A DNA stretch of 64,000 nt, from positions 310,001-374,000 of the forward strand of contig NZ_LFBV01000006.1 of NCBI RefSeq assembly GCF_001905345.1, read 5' to 3'. Positions 15,972-24,616 of this stretch are shown here, one piece after another (position 1 is the stretch's first letter; each line of letters starts with the position of its first letter). Under the pieces are notes generated by a model. That model ran no database searches, was not told the origin of the DNA, and was given only the letters and a program-made list of their open reading frames with translations. The translations under genes were made by a program, and so were the position numbers. The stretch comes from Streptomyces uncialis (GTDB lineage: Bacteria; Actinomycetota; Actinomycetes; Streptomycetales; Streptomycetaceae).

Positions 15972-17399
15972 TCAGACCTCCGTGCTGAGGAAGATGTTCT
16001 TGGTCTCGGTGAAGGCGGTCAGCGCGTCGGGCCCCAGCTCACGGCCGAGCCCGGACTGTTTGTAGCCGCCGAACGGGGTCCAGTAGCGGACGCTGGAGTG
16101 CGAGTTCACGGAGAGGTTGCCCGCCGCGACCGCCCGGGATACCCGCAGCGCGCGTCCCAGGTCCCGGGTCCACAGCGAACCGGACAGCCCGTACTCGGTG
16201 GCGTTGGCGAGCCGTACCGCGTCGTCCTCGTCGGTGAAGGGGAGCACCACGGCGACCGGCCCGAAGACCTCCTCGACAGCCGCGGGCGCGTCCGGGGCGA
16301 GACCGGTCAGCAGGGTCGGCGGGAACCAGAAGCCCGGTCCGGTGGGGCAGTCGCCCCGGACCCCCGGCAGCTCCCCGGGGACGTACCCGCGGACCCGGTC
16401 GAGCTGGGCGCGGGAGATCAGCGGCCCCATCTGGGTGCGTTCGTCGGCCGGGTCACCGACCCGGACCGCCTCGATCCCGGGGGCGAGCAGTTCCAGGAAC
16501 CGGTCGTACACGGTGTCCTGGACGAGGATGCGGGTGCGGGCGCAGCAGTCCTGGCCGCTGTTGTCGAGGAAGGCCATCGGCGCGCTCGCGGCGGCGGCCT
16601 CGATGTCGGCGTCCGCGAAGACGATGTTGGGGCTCTTGCCGCCGAGTTCGAGGGTCACCCGTTTCACCCGTGCGGCGCACTTCGCCATGATCGCCTTGCC
16701 GACCCGGGTGGACCCGGTGAACACGATCTTCGCGACCCCGGGATGGGCGACCAGCGCGTCACCCGCGACGGGTCCGGTGCCGGGCAGCACCTGGAAGAGA
16801 TGTTCGGGCAGCCCCGCCTCACGGCCCAGTCCGGCGAGCCGCAGCGCGGTGAGCGGGGTGGTCTCGGCGGGTTTGAGGAGGACGGCGTTGCCCGCGGCGA
16901 GGGCGGGCGCGACGCCCCAGGCGGCGATGGGCATGGGGAAGTTCCAGGGGGCGATCACCCCGATCACCCCGAGCGGTTCGAGGATCGTGAGGTCGATCCC
17001 CCCGGGTACGGGGATCTGGCGCCCGGTGAGGCGTTCCACTCCCCCGGCGGCGTAGTCGAGGAGGTCGCGGACATTGCCCGCCTCCCAGCGGGCGTTGCCG
17101 ATGGTGTGTCCGGCCTCCCGGACCTCCAGTGCGGCGAGTTCCCCGATCCGCGCGTCGACGGTGGCGGCGAACCGGCGCAGGGCGCGGGCCCGGTCGGCGG
17201 GCGCGAGGGCGGCCCAGCCGCGCTGGGCGGCGGCGGCCCGGGTGACGGCCCGGTCCACATCGGCGGCGGTGGCGCCGGGGACGGTGGCGACGACTTCCTC
17301 GGTCGCCGGGTTCAGCACCGTCAGTTCGTACGGTGCGCCGGGGTCACGGGGTGGGCGGAGCGGGTCGTCCTCGTGCTCGTGCGGCAAGGCGTTCCTCAC
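15972..17399 (-). CDS. NAD(P)-dependent aldehyde dehydrogenase
   Basis: This 475-residue enzyme is a full-length aldehyde dehydrogenase. PWNFP starts the cofactor-binding region near residue 151, FTGST near 227, the general base is E251 in TLELGGKSPN, and the catalytic Cys is C285 in GQDCCA. The C-terminal PFGGYKQSGLGRELG is also typical. The GTG start overlaps the stop of the preceding glnA-like gene as GTGA, so translation is coupled. Together they fit a gamma-glutamylation route for amines: the synthetase adds glutamate to the amine, and the dehydrogenase oxidises the gamma-glutamyl aldehyde. It corresponds in position to the aldehyde dehydrogenase next to glnA4 in S. coelicolor (from memory). 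Confidence 0.9.
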   Translation of the reverse strand: MRNALPHEHEDDPLRPPRDPGAPYELTVLNPATEEVVATVPGATAADVDRAVTRAAAAQRGWAALAPADRARALRRFAATVDARIGELAALEVREAGHTIGNARWEAGNVRDLLDYAAGGVERLTGRQIPVPGGIDLTILEPLGVIGVIAPWNFPMPIAAWGVAPALAAGNAVLLKPAETTPLTALRLAGLGREAGLPEHLFQVLPGTGPVAGDALVAHPGVAKIVFTGSTRVGKAIMAKCAARVKRVTLELGGKSPNIVFADADIEAAAASAPMAFLDNSGQDCCARTRILVQDTVYDRFLELLAPGIEAVRVGDPADERTQMGPLISRAQLDRVRGYVPGELPGVRGDCPTGPGFWFPPTLLTGLAPDAPAAVEEVFGPVAVVLPFTDEDDAVRLANATEYGLSGSLWTRDLGRALRVSRAVAAGNLSVNSHSSVRYWTPFGGYKQSGLGRELGPDALTAFTETKNIFLSTEV

Positions 17400-18760
17400 A
17401 GGCGTTCGAAGGAGCGGCGCAGTTCCCAGTCGGTCACCGCGGCGTCGAAGGCGTCGAGTTCGACGCGGGCCATGGTCCGGTAGTGGTCGACCACCTCGTC
17501 CCCGAAGGCGGCGCGGGCGATCGTGCTGTTCTCCCAGAGCCCGGCGGCCTCGCGGAGGGTGGTGGGGACCCGGGCATGTCCGGCGGTGTAGGCGTTGCCG
17601 GTGCAGGGTTCGGGGAGTTCGAGCCCGTGTTCCACCCCGTGCAGCCCGGCGGCGATCAGCCCGGCGACGGCGAGGTAGGGGTTGACGTCGCCGCCCGGGA
17701 GCCGGTTCTCGAAACGGGTGCCGGGCCCGTGGCCGACCACCCGCAGCGCACAGGTCCGGTTGTCATGGCCCCAGGCGACGGCGGTCGGCGCGAACGAGCC
17801 GGGCTGGAAGCGTTTGTACGAGTTGATGTTCGGCGCGTACAGCAGCGCGAAGTCCCGCAGCGCGGCGAGCTGACCGGCGAGGAAGTGCCGCATCACCGCG
17901 GACATCCCGTCGGGCCCGTCTCCCGCCATCACGGGTCGGCCGTCGGGGCCGGTGAGCGAGAGATGGATATGGCAGGAGTTGCCCTCCCGGGCGTCGTACT
18001 TCGCCATGAAGGTCAGCGAGCGGCCCTCCTGGGCGGCGATCTCCTTGGCACCGGTCTTGTAGACGGCGTGCTGGTCGCAGGTGACCAGCGCCTCGTCGTA
18101 GCGGAACACGATCTCGTGCTGGCCGGGATTGCACTCGCCCTTGGCCGACTCGACGGCCAGTCCGGCGCCCGCCATCTCGTTGCGGATCCGGCGCAGCAGG
18201 GGTTCGACCCGGCCGGTGCCGAGGATCGAGTAGTCGATGTTGTACTGGTTGGCCGGGGTGAGGCCCCGGTAGTCGGCGTCCCACGCCTGCTCGTAGGTGT
18301 CCTCGAAGACGATGAACTCCAGCTCGGTACCGACCTGGGCCGTCCAGCCGTGTCCGGCGAGCCGTTCGAGCTGCCGGCGCAGGATCTGCCGGGGCGCGGC
18401 GGCGACCGGTGAGCCGTCGGCCCACGCGAGGTCGGCGAGCAGCAGGGCGGTGCCGGGGTGCCAGGGAATCCTGCGCAGGGTGGCGGGGTCGGGACGCATG
18501 GCGAAGTCGCCGTAGCCGCGGTCCCAGGAGGACATGGCGTAGCCGTCGACGGTGTTCATCTCGGTGTCGACGGCGAGCAGGTAGTCGCAGCCCTCGGTGC
18601 CGTGCTCCAGGACCTCGTCCAGGAAGAAGCGCGCGGCGAACCGCTTGCCCTGGAGCCGTCCTTGCATATCGGGGAAGGCCAGGACGACGGTGTCGATCCC
18701 GCCGTCCGCCACGAGGGCGCGCAGTTCCTCGACGCCGAGCGGGGGTGTGCGGTCTGCCAC
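17396..18760 (-). CDS. glnA4: Glutamine synthetase-like gamma-glutamyl-amine synthetase (GlnA4-like)
   Basis: The 454-residue protein is a glutamine synthetase fold enzyme. Visible are TELEFIVFE (N-terminal active-site Glu region), ESAKGECNPGQHEIVF (Glu ligands and ATP site), GNSCHIHLSL (metal His), and RFENRLPGGDVNPYLA near the C-terminus. The last two agree with GlnA-like proteins that ligate glutamate to amines rather than ammonia. S. coelicolor GlnA4, which sits in the same gene neighbourhood, makes gamma-glutamylethanolamide; orthology here is inferred from context, while GlnA2/GlnA3-type polyamine specificity cannot be excluded by eye. The GTG start at 18760 is chosen because AAGGAGG lies just upstream; a longer frame exists but is unlikely. 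Confidence 0.8.
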   Translation of the reverse strand: MADRTPPLGVEELRALVADGGIDTVVLAFPDMQGRLQGKRFAARFFLDEVLEHGTEGCDYLLAVDTEMNTVDGYAMSSWDRGYGDFAMRPDPATLRRIPWHPGTALLLADLAWADGSPVAAAPRQILRRQLERLAGHGWTAQVGTELEFIVFEDTYEQAWDADYRGLTPANQYNIDYSILGTGRVEPLLRRIRNEMAGAGLAVESAKGECNPGQHEIVFRYDEALVTCDQHAVYKTGAKEIAAQEGRSLTFMAKYDAREGNSCHIHLSLTGPDGRPVMAGDGPDGMSAVMRHFLAGQLAALRDFALLYAPNINSYKRFQPGSFAPTAVAWGHDNRTCALRVVGHGPGTRFENRLPGGDVNPYLAVAGLIAAGLHGVEHGLELPEPCTGNAYTAGHARVPTTLREAAGLWENSTIARAAFGDEVVDHYRTMARVELDAFDAAVTDWELRRSFERL

Positions 18761-18952
18761 GGGGACGGCCTCCTTCGGTGCGCCGGCGCCTAAGGTATTA
18801 CCCGCGGCGCGCCGCCGGGCGGGTACCGGCTGCACGACACGTTCCCCGATCCGGCCCCGTCGGAACCGGTCCGCTCCCCCGGCCACCCCGCCGGGAACGC
18901 CACGCTCCGCGCCGCCCTGGACGATCCGCCGGACCGCGTCCCTCCGCCGAGT

Positions 18953-18968
18953 TCACTCCATGGAGTGA
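18953..18968. promoter_or_regulatory. Perfect 16-base palindrome, candidate operator
   Basis: TCACTCCA followed directly by its reverse complement TGGAGTGA lies between the divergent glnA4-like and hydrolase genes, 25 bases before the hydrolase start. This is a likely binding site for a dimeric regulator controlling the amine-use genes. No regulator gene lies directly beside it. Confidence 0.55.
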
Positions 18969-18993
18969 TGGACCGTCAGAAGGAGTGTGCCCG

Positions 18994-19686
18994 GTGAGCA
19001 GGCCGCTGATCGGAGTGAGCACGTACCGCGAGCACGCGCGGTGGGGGGTGTGGGAGCTGGAGGTGGCGCTGCTGGCGATCGGCTATCCCCGGCTCGTGCA
19101 GTCCGCCGGAGCCCTCGCCGTACTGCTGCCGCCCGACGACCCGGCGCACGCGGCGGCGGCCGTGGCCCGGCTGGACGGGGTCGTCGTCGCGGGCGGCCCG
19201 GACGTGGAGCCGGTGCGGTACGGGGCGGAGCCCGATCCCCGGACCGGCCCTCCCGCGCGGGAGCGGGATGCCTGGGAACTCGCCCTGATCGAGGCGGCGC
19301 TCGCCCAGGGGACACCGCTGCTCGGGGTGTGCCGGGGGATGCAACTGCTGAACGTCGCGCTCGGCGGGACGCTCGTCCAGCATCTCGACGGCCATGTGGA
19401 GCGGGTCGGCACGTTCGGTACGCATCCCGTCACGGCGGTGCCGGGCACGTTGTACGGGGCGCTGGCCCCCGGGGTGTCGGTGGTGCCGACGTACCACCAC
19501 CAGGCGGTGGACCGCCTCGGGACGGGACTGGTGGCCTCGGCGTTCGCGGAGGACGGCACGGTGGAGGCGGTGGAGCCAGCGGAGGGCGGCGGGTGGGTGC
19601 TGGGGGTGCAGTGGCACCCGGAGATGGGGGACGATCTCCGGGTGGTACGGGGGTTGGTCTCAGCGGCGGCGGAAGGCCGCGGCTGA
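18994..19686 (+). CDS. Gamma-glutamyl hydrolase, class I amidotransferase-like (peptidase C26)
   Basis: The 230-residue protein is a stand-alone class I glutamine amidotransferase fold of the PuuD/C26 type. The nucleophile is C113 in GVCRGMQLLN, and the catalytic H208 and E210 lie in GVQWHPE. These enzymes hydrolyse gamma-glutamyl amides, such as gamma-glutamyl-GABA in putrescine breakdown. It is divergent from the glnA4-like gene, and the two together would form a ligate-oxidise-hydrolyse cycle that frees the carbon skeleton and recycles glutamate. The GTG start has AAGGAG 8 bases upstream. A perfect palindrome sits in its promoter region. Confidence 0.87.
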   Translation: MSRPLIGVSTYREHARWGVWELEVALLAIGYPRLVQSAGALAVLLPPDDPAHAAAAVARLDGVVVAGGPDVEPVRYGAEPDPRTGPPARERDAWELALIEAALAQGTPLLGVCRGMQLLNVALGGTLVQHLDGHVERVGTFGTHPVTAVPGTLYGALAPGVSVVPTYHHQAVDRLGTGLVASAFAEDGTVEAVEPAEGGGWVLGVQWHPEMGDDLRVVRGLVSAAAEGRG

Positions 19687-19809
19687 TCCCCTTCGGGGCG
19701 TCATCCGCGCGAACAGGAATCCCTGTCACCGGTGGACCGGGGCGGGGCCGCCACACCCGACGAGGCACCCGGCCTTCCGGTCAGGGACCCTTGCTTGCGG
19801 AACCGGGAC

Positions 19810-20172
19810 CTACTCCAGGCTGTTCTCGACGGCCTCGAAGATGTCCGAGTCGGTCTCCCTCTGCCAGTCCGGCAGGTCGGGCCAGTCGGCCACGTATCCC
19901 GGCTTAGGGTCCTCGAAGTGCTTGAACATCTGTGCCGTCCAGCTCGTGGCGACGAACCGGCTCTTCTGCTCGCGCGACAGACGGGAAGCGTGACCACCAC
20001 TCAGTTCGAGCAGCTGGCGTACCTGTTCGTAGACGGCCCCCGCGGCCTCACGTTCCCAGTCCGGCGTCTGCTCCCATGGAGTCACGTAGCCCGGCTTCGG
20101 CTCGCCGGGGAAGTGCTTGCGCACTCCCGCGATCCACGCCTCACGAAAGACCCGCGCGCCCTCGGTGGTCAT
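19810..20172 (-). CDS. Small protein of unknown function with a duplicated motif
   Basis: I do not recognise this 120-residue protein. It contains two related segments: KHFPGEPKPGYVTPWEQTPDWERE near residue 20 and KHFEDPKPGYVADWPDLPDWQRE near residue 84. Both share KHF...PKPGYV..W...PDWxRE followed by a helix, so the gene arose by internal duplication. It is acidic and soluble, with no signal or membrane segment. The ATG at 20172 is preferred because GAGGGG precedes it by six bases; a GTG six codons earlier is possible. It starts 15 bases after the stop of the TPR protein gene and is probably translated with it, which suggests a partner or effector role. Confidence 0.7.
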   Translation of the reverse strand: MTTEGARVFREAWIAGVRKHFPGEPKPGYVTPWEQTPDWEREAAGAVYEQVRQLLELSGGHASRLSREQKSRFVATSWTAQMFKHFEDPKPGYVADWPDLPDWQRETDSDIFEAVENSLE

Positions 20173-20186
20173 GCCATCCCCTCTCG

Positions 20187-21266
20187 TCACGCCGACAGAC
20201 CGCCGATCTCGGCCTTCAGTTCGGCGACACCCCGGTCCCGCCCTACGGCATCCAGCTCGGCGGTCAGGGTCGAGAGTCTACGGATGGCATACCCCGACCC
20301 GGAGGCCCGCGCCAGCGCCAGGGCTTCCCGCCCGTACCGCACGACCTGCTCCGAGTCCTTCCGTCTGGCCCCGATCGCCGCCAGATCCACGAGTACCGCG
20401 CCCCGGCGCCGGAAGGAGGGTCCGACGGCCGGCGGACCGAGCTCCAGCGCGTCCTTCAGGGCCGCCTCGGCCAGGTCGAGGCGGTCGAGCTGGAAATACC
20501 GGGCTCCGCGCTCCTCCGCCAGACGCGAACCGTCGAAGCGCAACCATCCGGCGGCCGGCTCCCGGTCACCGAGGTCGGCCACCTTCTCGGCTTCGTCCAG
20601 GGCGGCCTCACAGGCGTTGAGGTCTCCGAGGCCGGCAGACGCCTCGGCCTGCACCGCCGCGGCCCAGTACTTGGTGGCAAGGCCGCTGTCCCCGCGCAGG
20701 GCGACGCGCCGCGCGGCCCCCAAGGTGTCAGCGGCGCGCCGGTAGCGACGCTCGGAGAGATCCACGTAGGCGCTGCGGATCAGGGCGCACGCCCACAGGT
20801 CGTAGGCCCCGGCCTCCTTGCTCGCACTGGCCGCCAACGCGTAGGAGGAGGCGGCGTCGTGGTTCCGATCGGCGTCGAAGGCGAGCTCGCCCGCCAGTTG
20901 GAACAGGTCCCCGGCCGCGACACGGAGCGAACCTGCCCGGCCTCGTCCGTCGCGCAGCGCATCGTTCAAAGCGATGAGCTGCGACTGCACCGCGGGGTAC
21001 ACCGAGTGCTTGGCGCGAGCGAGCCGGTAGACCTGCCACAGGTGACCGTTCATCCGCTCGAAGCCACCGGCACCGCCTTCCAGGGCACTTGCCCCGCCCG
21101 CGGGCACGGCGGCGAGCGGGCCCGAAACCGCCATGAGGTGCAGGAACTCACGTCGGATCATCTCGTCAGCGTCCCCCGGGCCGTAGTAGGCACCCGACGC
21201 GAACCGTCCGGGCTCCGGCGGCACCGCAGCCGGGGTGAGCAGAGCGTCGAGTTCTTCAAGGTCCAT
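20187..21266 (-). CDS. TPR-type regulator-like protein lacking the usual N-terminal HTH
   Basis: About 359 residues, resembling the C-terminal TPR part of the XRE-type regulators common in Streptomyces. It contains the family's RREFLHLMAVSGPLAAVP segment (about residue 30) and then helical repeats with many LAEAALKDALEL-like units. In typical relatives a DNA-binding domain comes first. Here the frame upstream of the ATG at 21266 runs into a tandem intergenic repeat array and has no HTH or SD sequence; an ATG at 21332 is a possible alternative start. The protein may be N-terminally truncated or a genuine HTH-less partner protein. It is followed after 15 bases by the small duplicated-motif gene. 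Confidence 0.65.
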   Translation of the reverse strand: MDLEELDALLTPAAVPPEPGRFASGAYYGPGDADEMIRREFLHLMAVSGPLAAVPAGGASALEGGAGGFERMNGHLWQVYRLARAKHSVYPAVQSQLIALNDALRDGRGRAGSLRVAAGDLFQLAGELAFDADRNHDAASSYALAASASKEAGAYDLWACALIRSAYVDLSERRYRRAADTLGAARRVALRGDSGLATKYWAAAVQAEASAGLGDLNACEAALDEAEKVADLGDREPAAGWLRFDGSRLAEERGARYFQLDRLDLAEAALKDALELGPPAVGPSFRRRGAVLVDLAAIGARRKDSEQVVRYGREALALARASGSGYAIRRLSTLTAELDAVGRDRGVAELKAEIGGLSA

Positions 21267-21361
21267 CTGTAGCACAACCGGTCGGGCAACCTCGTCTCGC
21301 TCAACATGGTGTGCTGCCCGAACCCGCACCATCCCGAACTCATCTGCCCGCTCACCTGACG

Positions 21362-21620
21362 CACGAAAGGGGCGCGGGGAACTGCGCGAAAGCGAGGGCA
21401 ACACGCACCCGACGAACAAGGCACAAGCAGCAGGGGTGCCCCGAAAGGGGCGCGGGGAACCGCGCGAAGACGAGAGCGACCCGCGCCCGGCGAACAAGGC
21501 AACAGCACCAGGAAGCGCCCCGAAAGGGGCGCGGGGAACTGCGCACCCACGAACGACCCGCACAGGGACAAGTGGGTCCAGCCGGGCAGACCCACCGGCG
21601 CGCGGGGAACCGTGCGAGAA
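21362..21620. repeat. Imperfect tandem repeat array, unit about 80 bases, containing GGGGCGCGGGGAAC
   Basis: The segment GGGGCGCGGGGAACYGCGC begins at 21367, 21447 and 21526 (steps of 80 and 79 bases), and a degenerate fourth copy lies near 21600. The stretches between them also match each other (CGAACAAGGCA-type blocks). The array lies between the TPR-protein start and the LysR stop. The same sequence family recurs at 37452-37620. Copies of this GGGGCGCGGGGAAC motif are, to my knowledge, common between genes in Streptomyces. Confidence 0.8.
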
Positions 21621-21668
21621 GCGGACGACCAGCACCCTGCACAGCCACCCGCACGGGCCCCCCACGGG

Positions 21669-22592
21669 TCACCAGTGGGTGAGGGTGAGGAGGTCCCGGG
21701 CCGGACCCGTGGGGCGGGGACCCCGGGGCCAGGTCGCACGCAGGGCGCGGGTCAGGGCGATGTCCTGGAGGGGGACGGCGACGAGGCGGCGCGCGGCCAG
21801 TTCCTCCCCGACCGCGAGTTCGCTGAGCACCGCGGGCCCCGCCCCGCCCACCGCCGCGGCCTTGACCGCGGTGGTGGACGACAGCTCGATCAGGGGCCGG
21901 GCCAGCCCACCGAGCGCCGCGGCCAGCACCTCCCGGGTCCCGGAGCCCTCCTCCCGAAGGATCAGCGGGGTCCGCGTCAGCTCGTCCCCGGCCACCGGCC
22001 GCCCGCGCCGGGCCCAGGGATGCCCGGGCGCCGTGACGACGACGAGCCGGTCGTGTCCGATGACCACCGAGTCCAGGCCGGGCGGCACGCCCACCCCCTC
22101 GACGAACCCCAGGTCGGCCTCGCCGGACAGCAGCCGCCCGGCGACCGCGGCGGAGTTCCCCGCGAGCAGGGACACCGCGGTGTCCGGGTGGCGCGCGCGC
22201 AGCGCGATCAGCCAGCCGGGCAGCAGATACTCGGCGATGGTCATGCTCGCGGCGACCCGCAGCCGCGAGTCCCGCCGGTCGCGCAGCGCCTGCGCCCCCG
22301 CGTCGAAGACCTCCGCCGCCTCGACGATCCGCCGCGCCCAGTCGGTGACCAGCGCTCCGGCGTCGGTGAGCCGGGACCCGCGCGGGGAGCGGTCCACCAG
22401 GGCCACCCCGAGCTGCCGTTCCATCGCGCGGACGCGGCTGCTGGCGGCGGGCTGGGTGATGCCCAGCTCCCGGGCGGCCCTGCCGAGGCTGCCCAGCCGG
22501 GCCACGGCGAGCAGCAGTTCCAGTGCCCCGAGGTCCGGCACCCGGTGCGCGAGCGGACCGCTCCGCTGCCCGCTTTTGCTCCCTTGACCCAT
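21669..22592 (-). CDS. LysR-family transcriptional regulator
   Basis: The 307-residue protein has the LysR winged HTH at residues about 20-80 (LELLLAVARLGSLGRAARELGITQPAASSRV..ME.QLG) and a periplasmic-binding-like effector domain from about 105 on. LVVVTAPGHPWARRG is a typical stretch of that domain. It is divergent from a TDT-family transporter gene with a short intergenic region, so it most likely controls that transporter in response to an unknown ligand. The start ATG is near 22592. Repeats follow directly downstream of its stop. Confidence 0.9.
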   Translation of the reverse strand: MGQGSKSGQRSGPLAHRVPDLGALELLLAVARLGSLGRAARELGITQPAASSRVRAMERQLGVALVDRSPRGSRLTDAGALVTDWARRIVEAAEVFDAGAQALRDRRDSRLRVAASMTIAEYLLPGWLIALRARHPDTAVSLLAGNSAAVAGRLLSGEADLGFVEGVGVPPGLDSVVIGHDRLVVVTAPGHPWARRGRPVAGDELTRTPLILREEGSGTREVLAAALGGLARPLIELSSTTAVKAAAVGGAGPAVLSELAVGEELAARRLVAVPLQDIALTRALRATWPRGPRPTGPARDLLTLTHW

Positions 22593-22662
22593 AAATCCAG
22601 CTTATGCCCTCATAGCAACAACACCCCTGGTGGGCGGTCGGCCGCCGCGCGACGGTGGACCC

Positions 22663-23799
22663 ATGCTCCATACCGCCGCCCGTCCCCGGATGTCCCCGCC
22701 GCCCGCCGGACCGCCCGCCGCCGGGGCCGCGGTCCGGCCCGGCACCCGTCATCTCGGGCCCAACTGGTACGCGTGTGTGATGGGGACCGCGATCGTGGCC
22801 ACCGCCGGGACCGCGCTCCCCGTCCGGGTGCCGGGGCTGCGGACCGTGTGCGTGGCGGTGTGGGCGCTGTCGGTGCTCGCGCTGGCGGCGGTGACGGCCG
22901 CGCGCGCGGTGCACTGGCGGCGGCACGGGGACCAGGCCCGCGCGCATCTGCGTGACCCGGCGATGGCGCCGTTCTACGGGTGTCTGTCGATGGCCCTGCT
23001 CGCGGTGGGCGCCTCGACGGTCGCGGTGGGCCGGGACGTGCTCGGCGAGCGGGTCGCGGTGGTCCTCGGCGCGGCGCTGTTCACCGTGGGGACGGTGACC
23101 GCTCTCGCGGTGGCGGTGGTGATCCCGTATCTGCTGGTGGTGGTGCGGCGTACACCCCCGGCGCGTCCGGCGCCGGTGTGGCTGCTGCCGGTGGTGGCCC
23201 CGATGGTGGCCGCGGCGACCGGTCCGCAGTTCGTGCCGTACCTGCCGGCGGGGGCGGCCCGGGGGACGCTGCTGTTCGGCTGCGCCGCGCTGTTCGGGAT
23301 CGGGCTGCTGGGCACCCTGATGATGCTTCCGGCGGTCTTCGCGACGCTGGTGGCGGACGGTCCGCCGCCGCTCGCGCTGACCCCGACGCTGTTCCTGGTG
23401 CTGGGGCCGCTGGGGCAGTCCACGACGGCCGCCGGACGGTTCGCGGAGCTGGCGCCGGACGCGGCCTCGGCGGCCCACGCGCGCGGGTTCGAGGCGTTCG
23501 CGGTGCTGTACGGCGTGCCCGTGACGGGGTTCGCCCTGCTGTGGCTGGCGTTCGCGGGCGCGCTGGTGGTGCGGGCGCGGCGGCGCGGTATGCGGTTCAC
23601 GATGACGTGGTGGGCGTTCACCTTCCCGGTGGGCACCTGCGTCACGGGCGCGGCGGCGCTGGCCGACCGGACGGGACTGGCCGTGTTCGGGGCGCTGGCG
23701 GTGCTGCTCTTCGTCACGCTGGCCGGGGCCTGGACGGTGGCGGCCGTCCGGACGGTCCAGGGGCTGGCGCTCGGAAGCCTCCCGGCCGCGCCCCGCTGA
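22663..23799 (+). CDS. TDT-family (TehA/SLAC1-like) membrane transporter
   Basis: About 378 residues with roughly ten hydrophobic segments, starting with the motif HLGPNWYACVMGTAIVATAG typical of the tellurite-resistance/dicarboxylate transporter family. Later segments include a FTMTWWAFTFPVGTC stretch that matches the family's C-terminal signature. TDT proteins move anions such as C4-dicarboxylates, malate or sulfite. The divergent LysR regulator supports ligand-controlled expression. ATG 22663 is chosen over GTG 22630, which has no ribosome binding site; the N-terminal 25 residues are Pro-rich. Confidence 0.85.
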   Translation: MLHTAARPRMSPPPAGPPAAGAAVRPGTRHLGPNWYACVMGTAIVATAGTALPVRVPGLRTVCVAVWALSVLALAAVTAARAVHWRRHGDQARAHLRDPAMAPFYGCLSMALLAVGASTVAVGRDVLGERVAVVLGAALFTVGTVTALAVAVVIPYLLVVVRRTPPARPAPVWLLPVVAPMVAAATGPQFVPYLPAGAARGTLLFGCAALFGIGLLGTLMMLPAVFATLVADGPPPLALTPTLFLVLGPLGQSTTAAGRFAELAPDAASAAHARGFEAFAVLYGVPVTGFALLWLAFAGALVVRARRRGMRFTMTWWAFTFPVGTCVTGAAALADRTGLAVFGALAVLLFVTLAGAWTVAAVRTVQGLALGSLPAAPR

Positions 23800-23838
23800 C
23801 CGGGCGGGGCGTACGGGTGTCCGGGGCCCGGCCGGGTG

Positions 23839-24570
23839 TCATCTGCGGCGCAGCAGCTCCCGCAGCCCCGCGCCGACGGTCCCCGGCGCCTCCGCCAACG
23901 ACGGCCCGTACCAGGTGAGATGACGGCCGCTGACGAACGCCGCGGGGAACGGCAGCGCGTCGGGTCCGTCGTCGGGGCCGAAGGGGTACGGCTCGTCGGG
24001 CAGGACCGCCAGATCGGCGCCGCAGGAACGCAGTTCGTCGAGCGGGACATGGGGATAGCGGTCGGGATGGCCCGCGTACAGGTTGTCGACCCCGAGGCGG
24101 GCCAGCATGTCCCCGGCGAAGGTGTCGCGGCCGAGGACCATCCAGGGCCGCCGCCACACCGGTACCACGGCCGTGACGCGTTCCCAGGGTTCGGGCAGCC
24201 CGGACCACACGGACTCGGCGAGATCCAGCCAGGCGGGCCGTCCGTCGGCGCCGCACGCCTTGAGCACCCGCTCCAGTTCGCGGAACGCCTGCTGGACCGT
24301 GCGGATCTCGGTGACCAGGACCTCTACGCCGGCCGCCCGAAGGGCGTCGAGGTCGGGGCGGCGGTTCTCCTCCTCGTTGGCGACGACCAGGTCGGGGGCG
24401 AGGGAGACGATCCGCGGCACATCGGGGTTCTTGGTGCCGCCGACACGGACGGCGCCGAGGTCGTCGGGGTGGGTGCACCAGTCGGTGACGCCGACGAGGG
24501 TCCCGGGCAGGGTGGCGGCGACGGCTTCGGTCAGTGAGGGCACCAGGGAGACGATCCGGGCAGATTTCAC
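23839..24570 (-). CDS. BtuF-like helical-backbone metal receptor family protein
   Basis: This 243-residue protein resembles the cobalamin/heme-type periplasmic binding fold (PF01497): it opens with ARIVSLVPSLTEAV, followed by GVTDWCTHP, then PDLVVANEEENRRPDLDALRAAGVEVLVTEIRTV, and the C-terminal half carries FAGDMLARLGVDNLYA. No signal peptide or lipobox is seen, which is unlike an exported binding protein. It may be cytoplasmic, or lost its export signal, and such solitary versions are often annotated as ABC-transporter binding proteins. No transporter genes lie next to it. The ligand may be corrinoid, but this is only by family. Confidence 0.75.
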   Translation of the reverse strand: MKSARIVSLVPSLTEAVAATLPGTLVGVTDWCTHPDDLGAVRVGGTKNPDVPRIVSLAPDLVVANEEENRRPDLDALRAAGVEVLVTEIRTVQQAFRELERVLKACGADGRPAWLDLAESVWSGLPEPWERVTAVVPVWRRPWMVLGRDTFAGDMLARLGVDNLYAGHPDRYPHVPLDELRSCGADLAVLPDEPYPFGPDDGPDALPFPAAFVSGRHLTWYGPSLAEAPGTVGAGLRELLRRR

Positions 24571-24616
24571 GGGATCAGACTAGTCAGCCGGAATGTGCCA
24601 CGGGAGGGAGTCGATC

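Noticed and set aside
15279..17483. Plus-strand 734-codon frame opposite SDR and aldehyde dehydrogenase genes
   Set aside because: Gly/Asp/Val-rich low-complexity shadow; both genes on the other strand have intact catalytic motifs.
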